Shown: piece after piece, positions 54,316 to 63,899 of the stretch | How positions within the stretch are numbered: the first letter of the stretch is position 1 | How the letters are laid out: the number at the start of each line of letters is the position of its first letter | Assembly (NCBI RefSeq): GCF_000378445.1 | Contig: NZ_KB899701.1 | Span: 77,016-141,015, forward strand | Direction: 5' to 3' | DNA: 64,000 nt | From: Deinococcus aquatilis DSM 23025 | GTDB lineage: Bacteria; Deinococcota; Deinococci; Deinococcales; Deinococcaceae | The notes under the pieces: model-generated | Told to the model about the DNA's origin: nothing | Databases searched by the model: none | Seen by the model: only the letters and a program-made list of their open reading frames with translations | Position numbers and translations under genes: made by a program

Positions 54316-55293
54316 ATGTCCCCCAAAAAACGCCTCGCTGTCGTTCATACCGGGGGCACGATTGCCAGTCGGCCCAGCCCCGATGGACGCGGCGTCACGC
54401 CCCAGACGCCGCCCAGCGTGCCGGGATTGCCGGGTGTGGAGGTCACGCACCACCAGCCCTTCAACCTCCCCAGCCCGCATGTCACGCCCGCGCACATGTT
54501 GCAGTTGGCGCACCTGATAGAGCGGTTGGCCCCGGACGCCGATGGAATCGTGGTCACGCACGGCACCGATACCCTCGAAGAAACGGCGTTTTTGCTGCAC
54601 CTCACGCTATCGGCCCGGACGCCAGTCGTCCTGACGGGCAGCATGAGGCATGCTGAAGAAGTCTCTTGGGATGGCCCCGGCAACCTGCTGGACGCGGCTT
54701 ATACGGCACTGCACCCTCAGACTGCTGGACGAGGCCCGCTGGCCGTGTTCGGCGGCGATATTTTCGATGCCCGCACCGTGACCAAGGTGCATACCACCGC
54801 TGTAGACGCCTTTGGGGGCTATCCCGGCCCAATTGGCCGCATAGACCGGGCAGGCCCGTTGGAGCAGATGCGGGCCTATCTGCGCTACTTCGCCATTCCT
54901 GAGCCGCGCCCGACCTACGCGCCTGCTGCCCTGACCGCCCGTGTAGAAATCCTGTATGCCGCCGCAGGCTGGACGGGCGAGGGGTATGCAGAGGCCGAGG
55001 CCCGTGCCGATGGTCTGGTTATTGCCGCGCTGGGAACCGGGAACCTGCCCGCCGAACTCCTGCCCCTGATCGCCGCGACCACCAAGCCCGTGATCATTGC
55101 CACCCGCACGCACGCTGGCCCCGTGATTCCGGTGTACGGCTACGCGGGCGGCGGCGCAACCCTGGTCGCTGCCGGAGCTATTCCCGCCAGCTTCCTGAAC
55201 GCCCACAAAGCCCGCCTATTGCTGATGGTGCTGCTGAGTTTGGGCCTGAGCCGGGCGGAGATTCGGGGAGTGTTCGAGGACGGAGTGTTTTAG
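54316..55293 (+). CDS. L-asparaginase, type I/II family
   Basis: Hydrolyses asparagine to aspartate and ammonia. The 325 residues have both catalytic threonines, in HTGGTIAS and VTHGTDTLEE. No signal peptide, so probably cytoplasmic. AAGGAG precedes the ATG. Normal length. Confidence 0.95.
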   Translation: MSPKKRLAVVHTGGTIASRPSPDGRGVTPQTPPSVPGLPGVEVTHHQPFNLPSPHVTPAHMLQLAHLIERLAPDADGIVVTHGTDTLEETAFLLHLTLSARTPVVLTGSMRHAEEVSWDGPGNLLDAAYTALHPQTAGRGPLAVFGGDIFDARTVTKVHTTAVDAFGGYPGPIGRIDRAGPLEQMRAYLRYFAIPEPRPTYAPAALTARVEILYAAAGWTGEGYAEAEARADGLVIAALGTGNLPAELLPLIAATTKPVIIATRTHAGPVIPVYGYAGGGATLVAAGAIPASFLNAHKARLLLMVLLSLGLSRAEIRGVFEDGVF

Positions 55294-55295
55294 GG

Positions 55296-55320
55296 GCAGT
55301 GAGTGGTCAGTGGAAAAGAT
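55296..55320 (+). repeat. Stop-codon-proximal repeat, copy 5
   Basis: CAGTGAGTGGTCAGTGGAAA just after the asparaginase stop, running into the terminator. Confidence 0.55.
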
Positions 55321-55365
55321 AAAAAAGTGGGCCTTCAACAGAAATTTGTTGAAGGCCCGCTTTTT
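55321..55365. terminator. Bidirectional terminator between convergent genes
   Basis: AGTGGGCCTTCAACA pairs with TGTTGAAGGCCCGCT, with A6 on the left and T5 on the right. It serves the asparaginase (+) and DedA (-) genes. Confidence 0.9.
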
Positions 55366-55387
55366 CCTACTCACCACTCACGGTTTA
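55366..55387 (-). repeat. Stop-codon-proximal repeat, copy 6
   Basis: On the minus strand the DedA stop begins TAAACCGTGAGTGGTGAG, matching the DoxX copy, and runs into the shared terminator. Confidence 0.6.
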
Positions 55388-55999
55388 CGTTGTTTCCGCC
55401 GCCTGCTCTCGCCGCCGCCGCACGAACCATACCCCTGCACCGACCACCAGCAGCACCAGAATCACCTTCGAGATGGGGCTGATGTACTGCTCGACCCGGT
55501 CGTAATGCTCGCCCAGCAGGTAGCCCGCGCCGATCAGCAGGGCGGCCCAGATGCCCGAGCCGATGGCGCTATAGGTCAGGAATTTGGGCAGCGGCATTTC
55601 GCTCATGCCCGCAGGCAGACTCAGCAGGCTGCGGATGCCGGGCACCATCCGGCCAAAAAGCACCGCCTTGGTGCCGTGTTTGTCGAACCAGTCGTCGGCC
55701 TGCCGAATATCTTTGCCCCGCAGGGTCAGCCATTTGCCGTGTTTATCGGCCCACGCCACCAGCTTTTCTTCGCCAAATGCCCGTCCGAGGTAATACAGCG
55801 GCAGGGTGCCCAAGACACTACCGATGGTGGCAACGATCAGGACAATCACCACATTCAGGCTCCCGCGTGAGGCCGCGAAGCCCGCAGAGGGCAAAATCAC
55901 CTCGCTGGGAATCGGCGGAAACAAGTTTTCCACGATCATCAGCAGCAAAATGCCCGCGTACCCCAGGCTGTCCATTACATTCTGTACCCATTCGGCCAT
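55385..55999 (-). CDS. DedA-family membrane protein
   Basis: A 204-residue DedA/SNARE-associated protein with five to six membrane segments. The motifs FPPIPSEVILP..G, LGTLPLYYLGRAFG and FGRMVPGIRSLLSLPAG are diagnostic. Family members flip undecaprenyl-phosphate or other lipids. Confidence 0.93.
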   Translation of the reverse strand: MAEWVQNVMDSLGYAGILLLMIVENLFPPIPSEVILPSAGFAASRGSLNVVIVLIVATIGSVLGTLPLYYLGRAFGEEKLVAWADKHGKWLTLRGKDIRQADDWFDKHGTKAVLFGRMVPGIRSLLSLPAGMSEMPLPKFLTYSAIGSGIWAALLIGAGYLLGEHYDRVEQYISPISKVILVLLVVGAGVWFVRRRREQAAETT

Positions 56000-56184
56000 A
56001 GAGATCCAGATTACCGGGTGAGTGTCATACCAAACGTCCTCCTAAAGAATTGCCGCACCGAAGAGTGCTCCGGCTCAGGGTCCGTTCAGGTAAAGATTGT
56101 TTGGGCACTGGCCCCGACACGGCTGGTATCTACAACAGACTGGCTGTCATCTTCGGCGGCCCCTTCCCCCCCTAGACTGCGGAC

Positions 56185-56886
56185 ATGACCGTTTCCGACC
56201 CCCTCGCGGATGCCAAAGCACGCGGCATTCGCGCTCTGATCTTCGATTTCGACGGCACGATTCTGGATACCGAGAGCCGTGAGTTCTGGCACTGGCAGGA
56301 GTTGTACCGGACACATGGCCGCGAACTGGCCCTCACCGATTGGCAGAGCGGCATCGGCACCTGGGACGCCTTCGACCCCTGGGCTGGCCTGCCCGATACG
56401 GTGCAGGCAGACCGCGAGCAGGTCCATGCAGAGCTGCACGGGCGCATTCTGGCTGATATCCAGGAACAGGATGTGCGCCCCGGCGTGCGGGCGGTGCTGG
56501 AAGCGGTGCAGCCTGCCGGATTTCGCCTTGCCCTGGCAACCAGCAGTGACCGCGCCTGGGTCACGCGTTGGCTGGAGCATCACAACATGCTGCACCTGTT
56601 TGAAGTCATGGCGACCCGTGACGATGTGGCCCGCGTCAAACCCGATCCAGAACTGTATCTGCTGGCCGTAGAACGCCTGGGCCTCCGACCCGAAGAATGC
56701 ATTGCTGTGGAGGACAGTTTGAATGGTGCGACGGCTGCCGTTGCCGCCGGAACCCGCGTGCTGGTCGTGCCCAACGACGTGACCCGCACCCAGCCGTTTC
56801 CGCCGACTTGGCCGCGTCTCGGGGGCTATGAGGGCGGATTGGCGGAAGTGGTACGGGTAGCAGTTGGGGGAGCTTCGACTTCCTGA
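56185..56886 (+). CDS. HAD-superfamily phosphatase
   Basis: A 233-residue HAD hydrolase of the beta-phosphoglucomutase-like type. Motif I is FDFDGTILDTESREFW, motif II LATSSDRAWV, and motif III/IV VKPDPELYLLA...CIAVEDSLNG. Substrate not shown. TAGACT at 56173-56178 lies 6 nt before the ATG. Confidence 0.92.
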   Translation: MTVSDPLADAKARGIRALIFDFDGTILDTESREFWHWQELYRTHGRELALTDWQSGIGTWDAFDPWAGLPDTVQADREQVHAELHGRILADIQEQDVRPGVRAVLEAVQPAGFRLALATSSDRAWVTRWLEHHNMLHLFEVMATRDDVARVKPDPELYLLAVERLGLRPEECIAVEDSLNGATAAVAAGTRVLVVPNDVTRTQPFPPTWPRLGGYEGGLAEVVRVAVGGASTS

Positions 56887-56940
56887 GGACAGCCATTCCT
56901 AGATGCGTCCCCTGCCTGTCATTTACTCCTGCCTAGAGTT

Positions 56941-56974
56941 CACGACCTCCACGCTTTTCCCACTGACCACTGAC
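56941..56974 (-). repeat. Stop-codon-proximal repeat, copy 7
   Basis: On the minus strand GTCAGTGGTCAGTGGGAAAA and GCGTGGAGG follow the SDR stop. It is nearly identical to copy 1 at 12321. Confidence 0.6.
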
Positions 56975-56984
56975 AAAGCGCTCC

Positions 56985-57662
56985 TCAAACGTCCGGGTAC
57001 ACCTTCAGTTCCGTCACGTGTGCCCGGTCTGGGCGGGTGAGGGCGTGGGCCACACTTTTTGCCAGCCCACGCGGGTCGATCAGGCTGTCCCAGCTCATGC
57101 CCGCATCCCGGTTGGTGGGCGTGTCGATGGCCCCCATCGGGTACAGCACGCAGCCGCGCACGCCCTTGGCCTTCAGTTCGTCGTGCAGGCTGAGGATATA
57201 GGCGCTGACGGCGGCTTTGCTGGCCGTGTACAGCGCGGCACGTGGGCCACTCAGGCGGGCGGCCTGACCTGCACTGACGCCCATGATCAGGCCGTCTTTT
57301 TGCTTGAGCATGCTGGGCAACACGCCCTGCACCGCGTGAAAGAGGGTGATCATGTTGGCCCCGAACATGGCGTTCAGGTCGGCAGTGGTGGCCTTCTGTG
57401 CGTCCTGCATGGAAAACGCACCCGCCGTATGCACCAGCGTGTCTACCTTGACCTTGCGGAGCAGTTCCACCGAGGCCGGATCGGTCAGGTCAACGTCTAT
57501 GACCTCGGTGGCGGGAAAGCGGTCGGCGGCCTTCGCCAACGCCTCGCCGCGCCCGACCAGCACGATCTGTGCGCCTGCATCTTCTAATTCCTGAGCTATC
57601 GCGGTGGCGAGTGCGCCGCCCGCGCCCGTGAGCATGACCGTGGAGGAGCCGAGATTCGCCAT
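56985..57662 (-). CDS. Short-chain dehydrogenase
   Basis: A 225-residue SDR: TGAGGALA in the Rossmann start, HTAGAF, SAGQA and the intact YTASK active site. Substrate unknown. TAGGCT (57669-57674, minus) is 6 nt before the ATG. Confidence 0.9.
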   Translation of the reverse strand: MANLGSSTVMLTGAGGALATAIAQELEDAGAQIVLVGRGEALAKAADRFPATEVIDVDLTDPASVELLRKVKVDTLVHTAGAFSMQDAQKATTADLNAMFGANMITLFHAVQGVLPSMLKQKDGLIMGVSAGQAARLSGPRAALYTASKAAVSAYILSLHDELKAKGVRGCVLYPMGAIDTPTNRDAGMSWDSLIDPRGLAKSVAHALTRPDRAHVTELKVYPDV

Positions 57663-57806
57663 GTGCCTAGCCTAGAGCATTTGCCGCAAACTGACCGGGT
57701 GAGTCGCATGAAGCTTGCCGTAAGGTTGGATTTGGGAAGCGGTGCGAGCGGTTGAGGTGTCTGAGAGTGGAGTGGGGCAACTGAGCGCCGTTGCCGCCCC
57801 ATTCCC

Positions 57807-59024
57807 TTACACCTTCTCTGCTCCGTAAGCTGCTGCCCGCACTGCTTCCCAGTCGCCCACGCCCAACACGAAAGGTTGCCGCTGGGTGTCGGTGGTCACG
57901 CGTGCGCCCGCTGGATCCAGGTACACGTCTACCTCACTGCGAATGCCAAACCCCTGAGCAGCAGGGTAGGTGCCGGGTTCCACGGTCACGCACAGGCCGG
58001 GGGTCAGGCGGCGGGTGTCGTGGGTTTCGTAGTCGTCCAGATTTGCGCCGCTGCCGTGAATCTGCACGCCCAGATCATGCCCGGTGCGGTGTAAAAAGAA
58101 TTCGTTCCAGGGCGTTCCCATCGTGTCACGCACGGTGCGGTCTATCTGCCAGCCGCTCAGGTCGCCGCCCGCCAGCAGTTGCGCTACGCCCGCATCCCGC
58201 GCTGCCGCCACCGCCTGCCACGCATCCAGATACGTCTCAGACGGCTGGCCTGCGTAGCCCACCCACGTCACGTCGGCGTAAGGGCGGCCCGGTTCCTGTG
58301 CCCACAGGTCGATCAGCACGCACTGGCCCCACTCCAGCGTGGCGTGCTGCTCGGGGCTGGGTTCGTAGTGGGAATCGGCGGCATTCACGCCAAAGCTGAC
58401 ATTGACCGGGTGACCGCTGAGCATGCCCGCATCGGCAATCGCCTGCCCAATCACGGCCTGAGCGTCCAGTTCGGTCACGGGCTGACCCGCTTGCAGGCGC
58501 TCGTGAATCAGGCGGTAGGCGTCGTCTTTGGCCGCCATCAGCACGGCGGCGGCCCGCTGGTGCGCGGCCAGATCTTCGGCACTCCAGGTCAGGAAGGCTT
58601 GCAGCAGATCGGCGCTGCTTTCCACCTCAGCGCCCGCGGCCCGCACCCGCTCCACGGTTCCAGCGTCCACCCGGCTGACATACGGCACGGCTCCCAGTGG
58701 GCTGTATTCCATCGCCACCCGCTTTCCGGCGACCACGTCGCGCAGAGCCGTATTCAGTTGGTCGTGCGAGCCAAAAGCCCGCCGCTCCACGCCCCAGCCC
58801 GCCGACAGATTGGCCCAGGTGCCGCCCTCGATGTGGTTGTGCAGCAGCACCGCCTGACCCTCGCGGGGCACCCACACAAAGAATCGCCGGGTCAGAAAAG
58901 CCTCTTTGGGCAGGCCCAGCACCTTCGCTGCGTGCGGATTCAGGCCCTGAAAATCGTAGATCAGCCAGCCATCGAGGTCGGTGGACGCGAGGGCAGCCCG
59001 CATCTGGTTTACCGGATTGGTCAT
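57807..59024 (-). CDS. M24-family Xaa-Pro dipeptidase-like peptidase
   Basis: A 405-residue pita-bread-fold metallopeptidase. The metal ligands are in LIDLWAQ, YADVTWVGY, HRTGHDLG (His), EPGTYP (Glu) and GFGIRSEVDV (Glu). The N-terminal domain is of creatinase type. The start ATG (59022-59024) is fixed by TAATCT (59032-59037, minus), 7 nt upstream; the longer frame is unlikely. Confidence 0.9.
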   Translation of the reverse strand: MTNPVNQMRAALASTDLDGWLIYDFQGLNPHAAKVLGLPKEAFLTRRFFVWVPREGQAVLLHNHIEGGTWANLSAGWGVERRAFGSHDQLNTALRDVVAGKRVAMEYSPLGAVPYVSRVDAGTVERVRAAGAEVESSADLLQAFLTWSAEDLAAHQRAAAVLMAAKDDAYRLIHERLQAGQPVTELDAQAVIGQAIADAGMLSGHPVNVSFGVNAADSHYEPSPEQHATLEWGQCVLIDLWAQEPGRPYADVTWVGYAGQPSETYLDAWQAVAAARDAGVAQLLAGGDLSGWQIDRTVRDTMGTPWNEFFLHRTGHDLGVQIHGSGANLDDYETHDTRRLTPGLCVTVEPGTYPAAQGFGIRSEVDVYLDPAGARVTTDTQRQPFVLGVGDWEAVRAAAYGAEKV

Positions 59025-59079
59025 ACCCCAGAGATTATCGGAAACGTGTAGGGGCCGCTCTGGTGGCTGAGGTAGTTTG

Positions 59080-59955
59080 ATGCTCATGGACGTTTTACGG
59101 TTGCTGGTGCCTGTTGTGGTGGTGTTGGTGGTCATGATTCTGATCTGGGCGGGACGGGCCATGCTGGAAGGTGCGCGTGAGGGCGTCGCGGAGGCCAGAG
59201 AGGAAGAAGCGGCGGCCAAGGCTGTGCAGACCGCCGAGCAGGAAGCCAGAGCGCAGGCCCGCCTGGAGCGTTTCGAGGCCGCCTCCGCCGCGCTTGCACC
59301 CGCTGACCGATTCGCGCTGAATCTCCGTGCCCCCTTCACCGAGATCTGGCTGGAAATTTTTCCGCAGGAAGACGGGGCCAGCCAACTGGAATATCTCTAC
59401 CGCCTCACGCCTCCCGTGGGTCAGGAAACTGAACTGAAAAAGGCGCTGGAAGAAGGCTGGGACATCACCGATCATGCTTCGGCCATGCAGGCCCTCGCGT
59501 GGCTGATCGACAGCGGCCATCGCCTGCCCTATTCGCAACTGCGGCGGGCCATCGCTGCCGGGGAAGAGTTACGGGGCAACTCGCGTGAGGTGGGCGTGGT
59601 GCAGAAGTGGGAAGCGCAGGTCGGAGAGGCGGGCGGCGCGGCCTTCGATCTGGCCCGCGCCGTGGATGTGGCGGCGCAGGCGTATGCGCTGGGCTATCTC
59701 AGCGAGGCCGAATGCTGGCGGATTCTGCGCCAGTGCCGGATGCTGGCTCAGGACCTCTTTGAGAGCTGGGAAACTTACGGCCAGAGCTTTCTGGCAGGCG
59801 CGGAGTTCTGGAAATCGGGCGGCCTGCTGGACATCCGCCACAAGCGCTATGCCAAAAGCATCCGCTGGCTGCAAGAAGACCCGCAGAGTCCGTGGCTGCG
59901 CGACCCCTGGCCCGTATCGCCGGAGCGTCAGGAACGCCTGAAGGCGATGAACTGA
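59080..59955 (+). CDS. DUF1266 membrane-anchored protein
   Basis: A 291-residue protein with one N-terminal membrane helix (about 8-27), a charged coiled linker (30-80) and a C-terminal DUF1266 domain. The signature is WDITDHASAMQALAWLIDSGHR and AFDLARAVDVAAQAYALGYLSEAECWRIL, with SWETYGQSFLAGAEFW. Function unknown. The start is ATG 59080 with a GAGG upstream; ATG 59086 is possible. Confidence 0.85.
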   Translation: MLMDVLRLLVPVVVVLVVMILIWAGRAMLEGAREGVAEAREEEAAAKAVQTAEQEARAQARLERFEAASAALAPADRFALNLRAPFTEIWLEIFPQEDGASQLEYLYRLTPPVGQETELKKALEEGWDITDHASAMQALAWLIDSGHRLPYSQLRRAIAAGEELRGNSREVGVVQKWEAQVGEAGGAAFDLARAVDVAAQAYALGYLSEAECWRILRQCRMLAQDLFESWETYGQSFLAGAEFWKSGGLLDIRHKRYAKSIRWLQEDPQSPWLRDPWPVSPERQERLKAMN

Positions 59956-59967
59956 ACCGCTTCTGGA

Positions 59968-61578
59968 TCACGGCTGAAGCTCAAGCACTGCCCGCCGCGC
60001 CCGCTCCTGACTGAGGTTCCAGACTCTCGGATCACGGGCGATACCGAATTCTTCTTTCAGCCGCTGCACCACGAAGGCGCGGGAAGTGGTGCAGTTGCGC
60101 TCGGTGGGGGGGCAATCGCGGCTCAGGGTGTTCAGATTTGCAACGACGGTCGGCACGGCGTCGGCTCCCAGACCAATCAGTGCCCATACGTTGGCCTGCT
60201 GCGGCGTACTGCGGGTCACGTTGGTCACGGCGGTCAGTTCGCGCCCCACATTCACGCGGGCGATCAGTGCGCCGGGATTGATCAGCGTGGCGATCAGCAG
60301 TGTGCCGAAGCCTGCCAGCAGCGCCGGATAGGCAAAACGCCGCAGGGTGCCGCGCCACAGGCACACGCCCAGCCACGCCAGCGCCAGCACCAGCCATACC
60401 AGCAGCGCCGCGCCCAGCACCCGGATTTCACTGAGGCCGTAGGCCAGCGTATACAGCCGCCAACGGTTGGCCGCACTGACCAGCACCAGCGCCAGCGGCA
60501 GCAACACGGCCAGATTCAGCAGGCGGTAGGTGGTCTGCGCCCTTACCTCTGGCCGCGTGAGGCCGTAGGCGGCCAGCAGCAGCCCCAGCGTCAGGAAGGC
60601 CACCCACAGCAACTCCGAAAAGCCCCGGCGCACATATTCGGCAAAGGTAAAGCCATCGGGCAGAGTGATGCCGCTGAGAAAGTAGGGCAGTTGGGTAAAC
60701 AGAAAGACCAGAAACAAGGCTCCCAGCGCCAGCAGAGGCATTCCGGTCTCGATCAGACCCAGGCGTCCGCCGCGTTCTTCGGGAGATTCGGTGGCCCTGC
60801 CAAACAGGGTGGGGGAGAGGCCCATCAGCGCCGGGTACCCGAGGCCGCCTGCGAAGGCCATCCAGATCAGTACCTTAAATGCGCTCTCGATCAGGTTTTC
60901 CGGGTTCCAGCGCCACAGCCCCGAAATCAGGTCGGCAAAGCCTCCATCGGCCCCCGCCAGCAGCCCGCCGAACACCAGCAGTACGGGAATGGTCAGCAGC
61001 AAGCCCGTTAGCCAAGGCGTAGTTTTCCCCGATTTAGTTCCCCGCAGCCGCGCCCACAGAAAGCGCTCCAGCAGGGCCACCGCTCCGTAGCCCAGCCGCA
61101 TCCCGCCCGTCAACACCATGCCCGTCATGCGTCCGGTGGCAGTAGTAGCCAATCCCGCATGCCGCCATACCCCCGCTCCCAATACCAGCGCCAGCAGCAG
61201 CGCCAGCACATTCAAAAAATGAAACTGTTCGGGTGCGTCCCACACGGCAGAGGTCAGGGCAAATGCAAAGGCTACGCCCAGCAGCGTCATCCCTTCACGG
61301 GTCGGGGTCTGGCCGTGCCGCCGGGCACTCCACAGCAGCAGGCTGCCCCACAGCGCCACCCACACCGCCAGATTGATGCCCAATTCTCCGCCTGTGCCAA
61401 CCGTTAACAGATGGGCTGCCAGCCCAGCCAGCGCCGCCGCTCCCAGGGGCCACGCTGCCCGCTCTGGTCGGGGGCGGGGCGCGGCTTCCAGAATGGGGTC
61501 GGAGGTGGGCGTAGGGGCCAGGGGAGACACCGAAAAAGACGCTGACGGAGGGAAAGGTGCGGGGTCGTCTTGTGTCAT
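59968..61578 (-). CDS. DUF4173 membrane protein
   Basis: A 536-residue protein with about 12 membrane helices. FTQLPYFLSGITLPDGFTFAEYVRRGFSELLWVAFL is the DUF4173/DUF4153 signature, and the soluble C-terminal tail holds C-PPTERNC. Function unknown. The start ATG is fixed by TACGGT (61585-61590, minus), 6 nt upstream. Convergent with the DUF1266 gene. Confidence 0.85.
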   Translation of the reverse strand: MTQDDPAPFPPSASFSVSPLAPTPTSDPILEAAPRPRPERAAWPLGAAALAGLAAHLLTVGTGGELGINLAVWVALWGSLLLWSARRHGQTPTREGMTLLGVAFAFALTSAVWDAPEQFHFLNVLALLLALVLGAGVWRHAGLATTATGRMTGMVLTGGMRLGYGAVALLERFLWARLRGTKSGKTTPWLTGLLLTIPVLLVFGGLLAGADGGFADLISGLWRWNPENLIESAFKVLIWMAFAGGLGYPALMGLSPTLFGRATESPEERGGRLGLIETGMPLLALGALFLVFLFTQLPYFLSGITLPDGFTFAEYVRRGFSELLWVAFLTLGLLLAAYGLTRPEVRAQTTYRLLNLAVLLPLALVLVSAANRWRLYTLAYGLSEIRVLGAALLVWLVLALAWLGVCLWRGTLRRFAYPALLAGFGTLLIATLINPGALIARVNVGRELTAVTNVTRSTPQQANVWALIGLGADAVPTVVANLNTLSRDCPPTERNCTTSRAFVVQRLKEEFGIARDPRVWNLSQERARRAVLELQP

Positions 61579-61709
61579 GTCAGCACCGTAGCGGCGGTAC
61601 TGGCGTGGGTCGTCGGCCAAAAGAAGGATAGGACACAGCCACTGGGGGCGTCGGCGCTTCTGCCTTCTCCGGTACGGTTGCCCCGGCCCCCGGCCTCTAC
61701 ACTCGCTCT

Positions 61710-63563
61710 ATGGCGTTTCCTGACCTCAGACATTTTATGCGGCTGCTAGAAGACCGGGGCGAACTCGTGCGGGTGCCTTTTCCCGTGGACCGGGAACTGG
61801 AAATCACCGAAATCGCAGACCGATTGGTCAAGTCAGGCGGCCCTGCCGTGCTGTTCGAGCAGGTCAAGGGCAGTCCTTTTCCGCTGGTGATCGGGCTGAT
61901 GGGCACGCGAGAACGCACGGCCCTGTCTCTGGGCGTGTCTGATCTCGATGATCTGGCGGCCAAAGTCCGTGCCCTGATCGACCTGAAGGGCAACGGCGGC
62001 CTCGGCGGAATGCTGGGTAACGTGACCAAGCTGAGGGACGCGGCCAACCTGCCCCCCAAGCGCGTCAAAACTGGCCCAGTTCAGGAGGTGGTCTGGCGGG
62101 GCGATGAGGTAGACCTCTCCAAATTGCCGGTGCTGAAATGCTGGCCGCAAGACGGCGGGCCGTTTGTCACGCTGCCGCTGGTCATCACCAAAGACCCCGA
62201 AACGGGCGAGCGCAACATGGGCATGTACCGCATGCAGATCATGTCGCGCAATACCACCGGAATGCACTGGCAACGCCACAAAACAGGCACGCGCCACTTG
62301 GAGAAGGCCCGCAAACTGGGCCAGCGGCTGGAAGTCGCGGTGGCGCTGGGCGGCGACCCGGCCCTGATCTACGCAGCCACCGCGCCCCTGCCGCCGATTC
62401 CTGGCCTCGATGAATTTGCCCTCGCGGGCTATCTGCGCGGCCAGCGGTATCCGGTGACAAAGGGCATCACCGTGGACCTTGACGTACCCGCCAATGCCGA
62501 ATTCATTCTGGAAGGCTACATAGACCCGCAGGAAGACTGGGTCATGGAAGGGCCGTTTGGCGACCATACCGGCTTCTATACACTGCCCGATCTGTACCCG
62601 CTGTTTCACGTCACGGCCATCACCATGCGCCGCGATCCGGTGTATCCAGCGACCATCGTGGGCCGCCCACCGATGGAAGACGCCTACCTGATTGAGGCGT
62701 CCGAGCGCCTGTTTCTGCCTGCCGCGCAACTGATCCTGCCCGAGATCGTGGATTACCACATGCCGCCCGCCGGGGTCGCCCATAACCTCGTGGTGGTGGG
62801 CATAGACAAGAAGTATCCGGGCCATGCCTACAAGGTCGCCAACGGTCTGTTCGGGCTGGGCCAGATGATGTTTGCCAAGGTCATCGTGGTCGTAGACAAG
62901 GACGTGCCCGTCAACGATTTTGGGGCGGTGTGGCGTGAGGTGGCCGCCCGCGCCGTGCCGGGCCGCGATACCCTCGTCACACGCGGCCCCAGCGATGTGC
63001 TCGACCATTCCAGCCGGGGCTGGGGCTACGGCGGCAAGCTGATTCTGGATGCCACCACCAAACTCCCCGAAGAGGTGGGCAGTGCCCTCAGCAGCCGCGA
63101 TCATCAGGGCACCGACGGCACCGAGGCCGTGACCTTCGTGCCCCGCGCCAGTCTCGACCTTCCGGCCTTTGAAGGCGTGAAGGCCCAGCGCCAGACCGAC
63201 GACGGGTACTGGTTGGTGGCCTTCCACAAGACCCGCCCCGGTCAGGCCCGCGAATTGGCCGAAGCCTTTGCCGCGCATCCCGCCTCGGCAGGCGTGCGTC
63301 ACCTCCTGATCTGCGACGATCTCACCGATGTCACCGATCTTCAGGATGTGTGGTGGACCATTCTCAACAACATTGATGCCGAACGCGACGTGTGGACCCT
63401 ACCCACCCCATCCGGTGCATTGCTGGCCTGGGACGGAGCACGCAAGCTCCCCGAAGAAGGCTTCGTGCGCGAGTGGCCGCCCAAAATTGAGATGGAGCAA
63501 AGCGTCAAAGACCGCGTGGATGCCCGCTGGCACGTGTACGGCCTGCCAGATTCTCTGCGCTGA
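61710..63563 (+). CDS. UbiD-family decarboxylase
   Basis: A 617-residue UbiD-type decarboxylase that would use prenylated FMN made by a UbiX protein, which is not in this window. The motifs GLMGTRERTALSLG, EGPFGDHTGFYT and YPATIVGRPPMEDAYLIEASERL are typical. In Deinococcus the substrate is probably a menaquinone-pathway acid or another aromatic acid, as ubiquinone is not made; this is inference. TACACT at 61698-61703 is 6 nt before the ATG. Confidence 0.93.
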   Translation: MAFPDLRHFMRLLEDRGELVRVPFPVDRELEITEIADRLVKSGGPAVLFEQVKGSPFPLVIGLMGTRERTALSLGVSDLDDLAAKVRALIDLKGNGGLGGMLGNVTKLRDAANLPPKRVKTGPVQEVVWRGDEVDLSKLPVLKCWPQDGGPFVTLPLVITKDPETGERNMGMYRMQIMSRNTTGMHWQRHKTGTRHLEKARKLGQRLEVAVALGGDPALIYAATAPLPPIPGLDEFALAGYLRGQRYPVTKGITVDLDVPANAEFILEGYIDPQEDWVMEGPFGDHTGFYTLPDLYPLFHVTAITMRRDPVYPATIVGRPPMEDAYLIEASERLFLPAAQLILPEIVDYHMPPAGVAHNLVVVGIDKKYPGHAYKVANGLFGLGQMMFAKVIVVVDKDVPVNDFGAVWREVAARAVPGRDTLVTRGPSDVLDHSSRGWGYGGKLILDATTKLPEEVGSALSSRDHQGTDGTEAVTFVPRASLDLPAFEGVKAQRQTDDGYWLVAFHKTRPGQARELAEAFAAHPASAGVRHLLICDDLTDVTDLQDVWWTILNNIDAERDVWTLPTPSGALLAWDGARKLPEEGFVREWPPKIEMEQSVKDRVDARWHVYGLPDSLR

Positions 63564-63899
63564 AGCCATCTTTTCTTCACCCCTTGCACTCAGCGGTGCG
63601 GGGGGTGTTGACATATGGGGAGACAGGGCATATATTTCTCTTCGCCCGAGAGATCGGGCGAGGCGGAAAGCCCGAAAGGGTGGCCGCTGGGACGCATGAA
63701 AACCTGATGTTAAATGACGAGAACAGGGTTGCCTGACAGGGCAATTTCAGCGGGTTGGCAGGAATGCTGATCTCCAGACTGAAGCAAGGCGGAGACGCCA
63801 AATGAAGAACTTCCTTGGAAGTTCGCAAATCGACCATGCGACCTGTTGCATGGACAAACTGATCATTACAGCTTCTTTGGAAGCTGCACTGAATCCACT
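63564..63899 (+). promoter_or_regulatory. rRNA promoter and structured 16S leader
   Basis: No gene. TTGACA (63608-63613), 17-nt spacer, TATATT (63631-63636) is a near-consensus rRNA promoter. The leader then holds four stem-loops: TCGCCCGA/TCGGGCGA (63642-63661), GAACTTCC/GGAAGTTC (63807-63824), CCATGC/GCATGG (63834-63853) and AGCTTC/GAAGCT (63870-63885). These may guide processing or antitermination. No boxA match is clear. Confidence 0.85.

Noticed and set aside
61833..63302. Long minus-strand frame (489 codons)
   Set aside because: Antisense to the UbiD gene; composition typical of a shadow.
63577..63837. Minus-strand frame in the rRNA leader
   Set aside because: Lies over the rRNA promoter and hairpins; no coding features.
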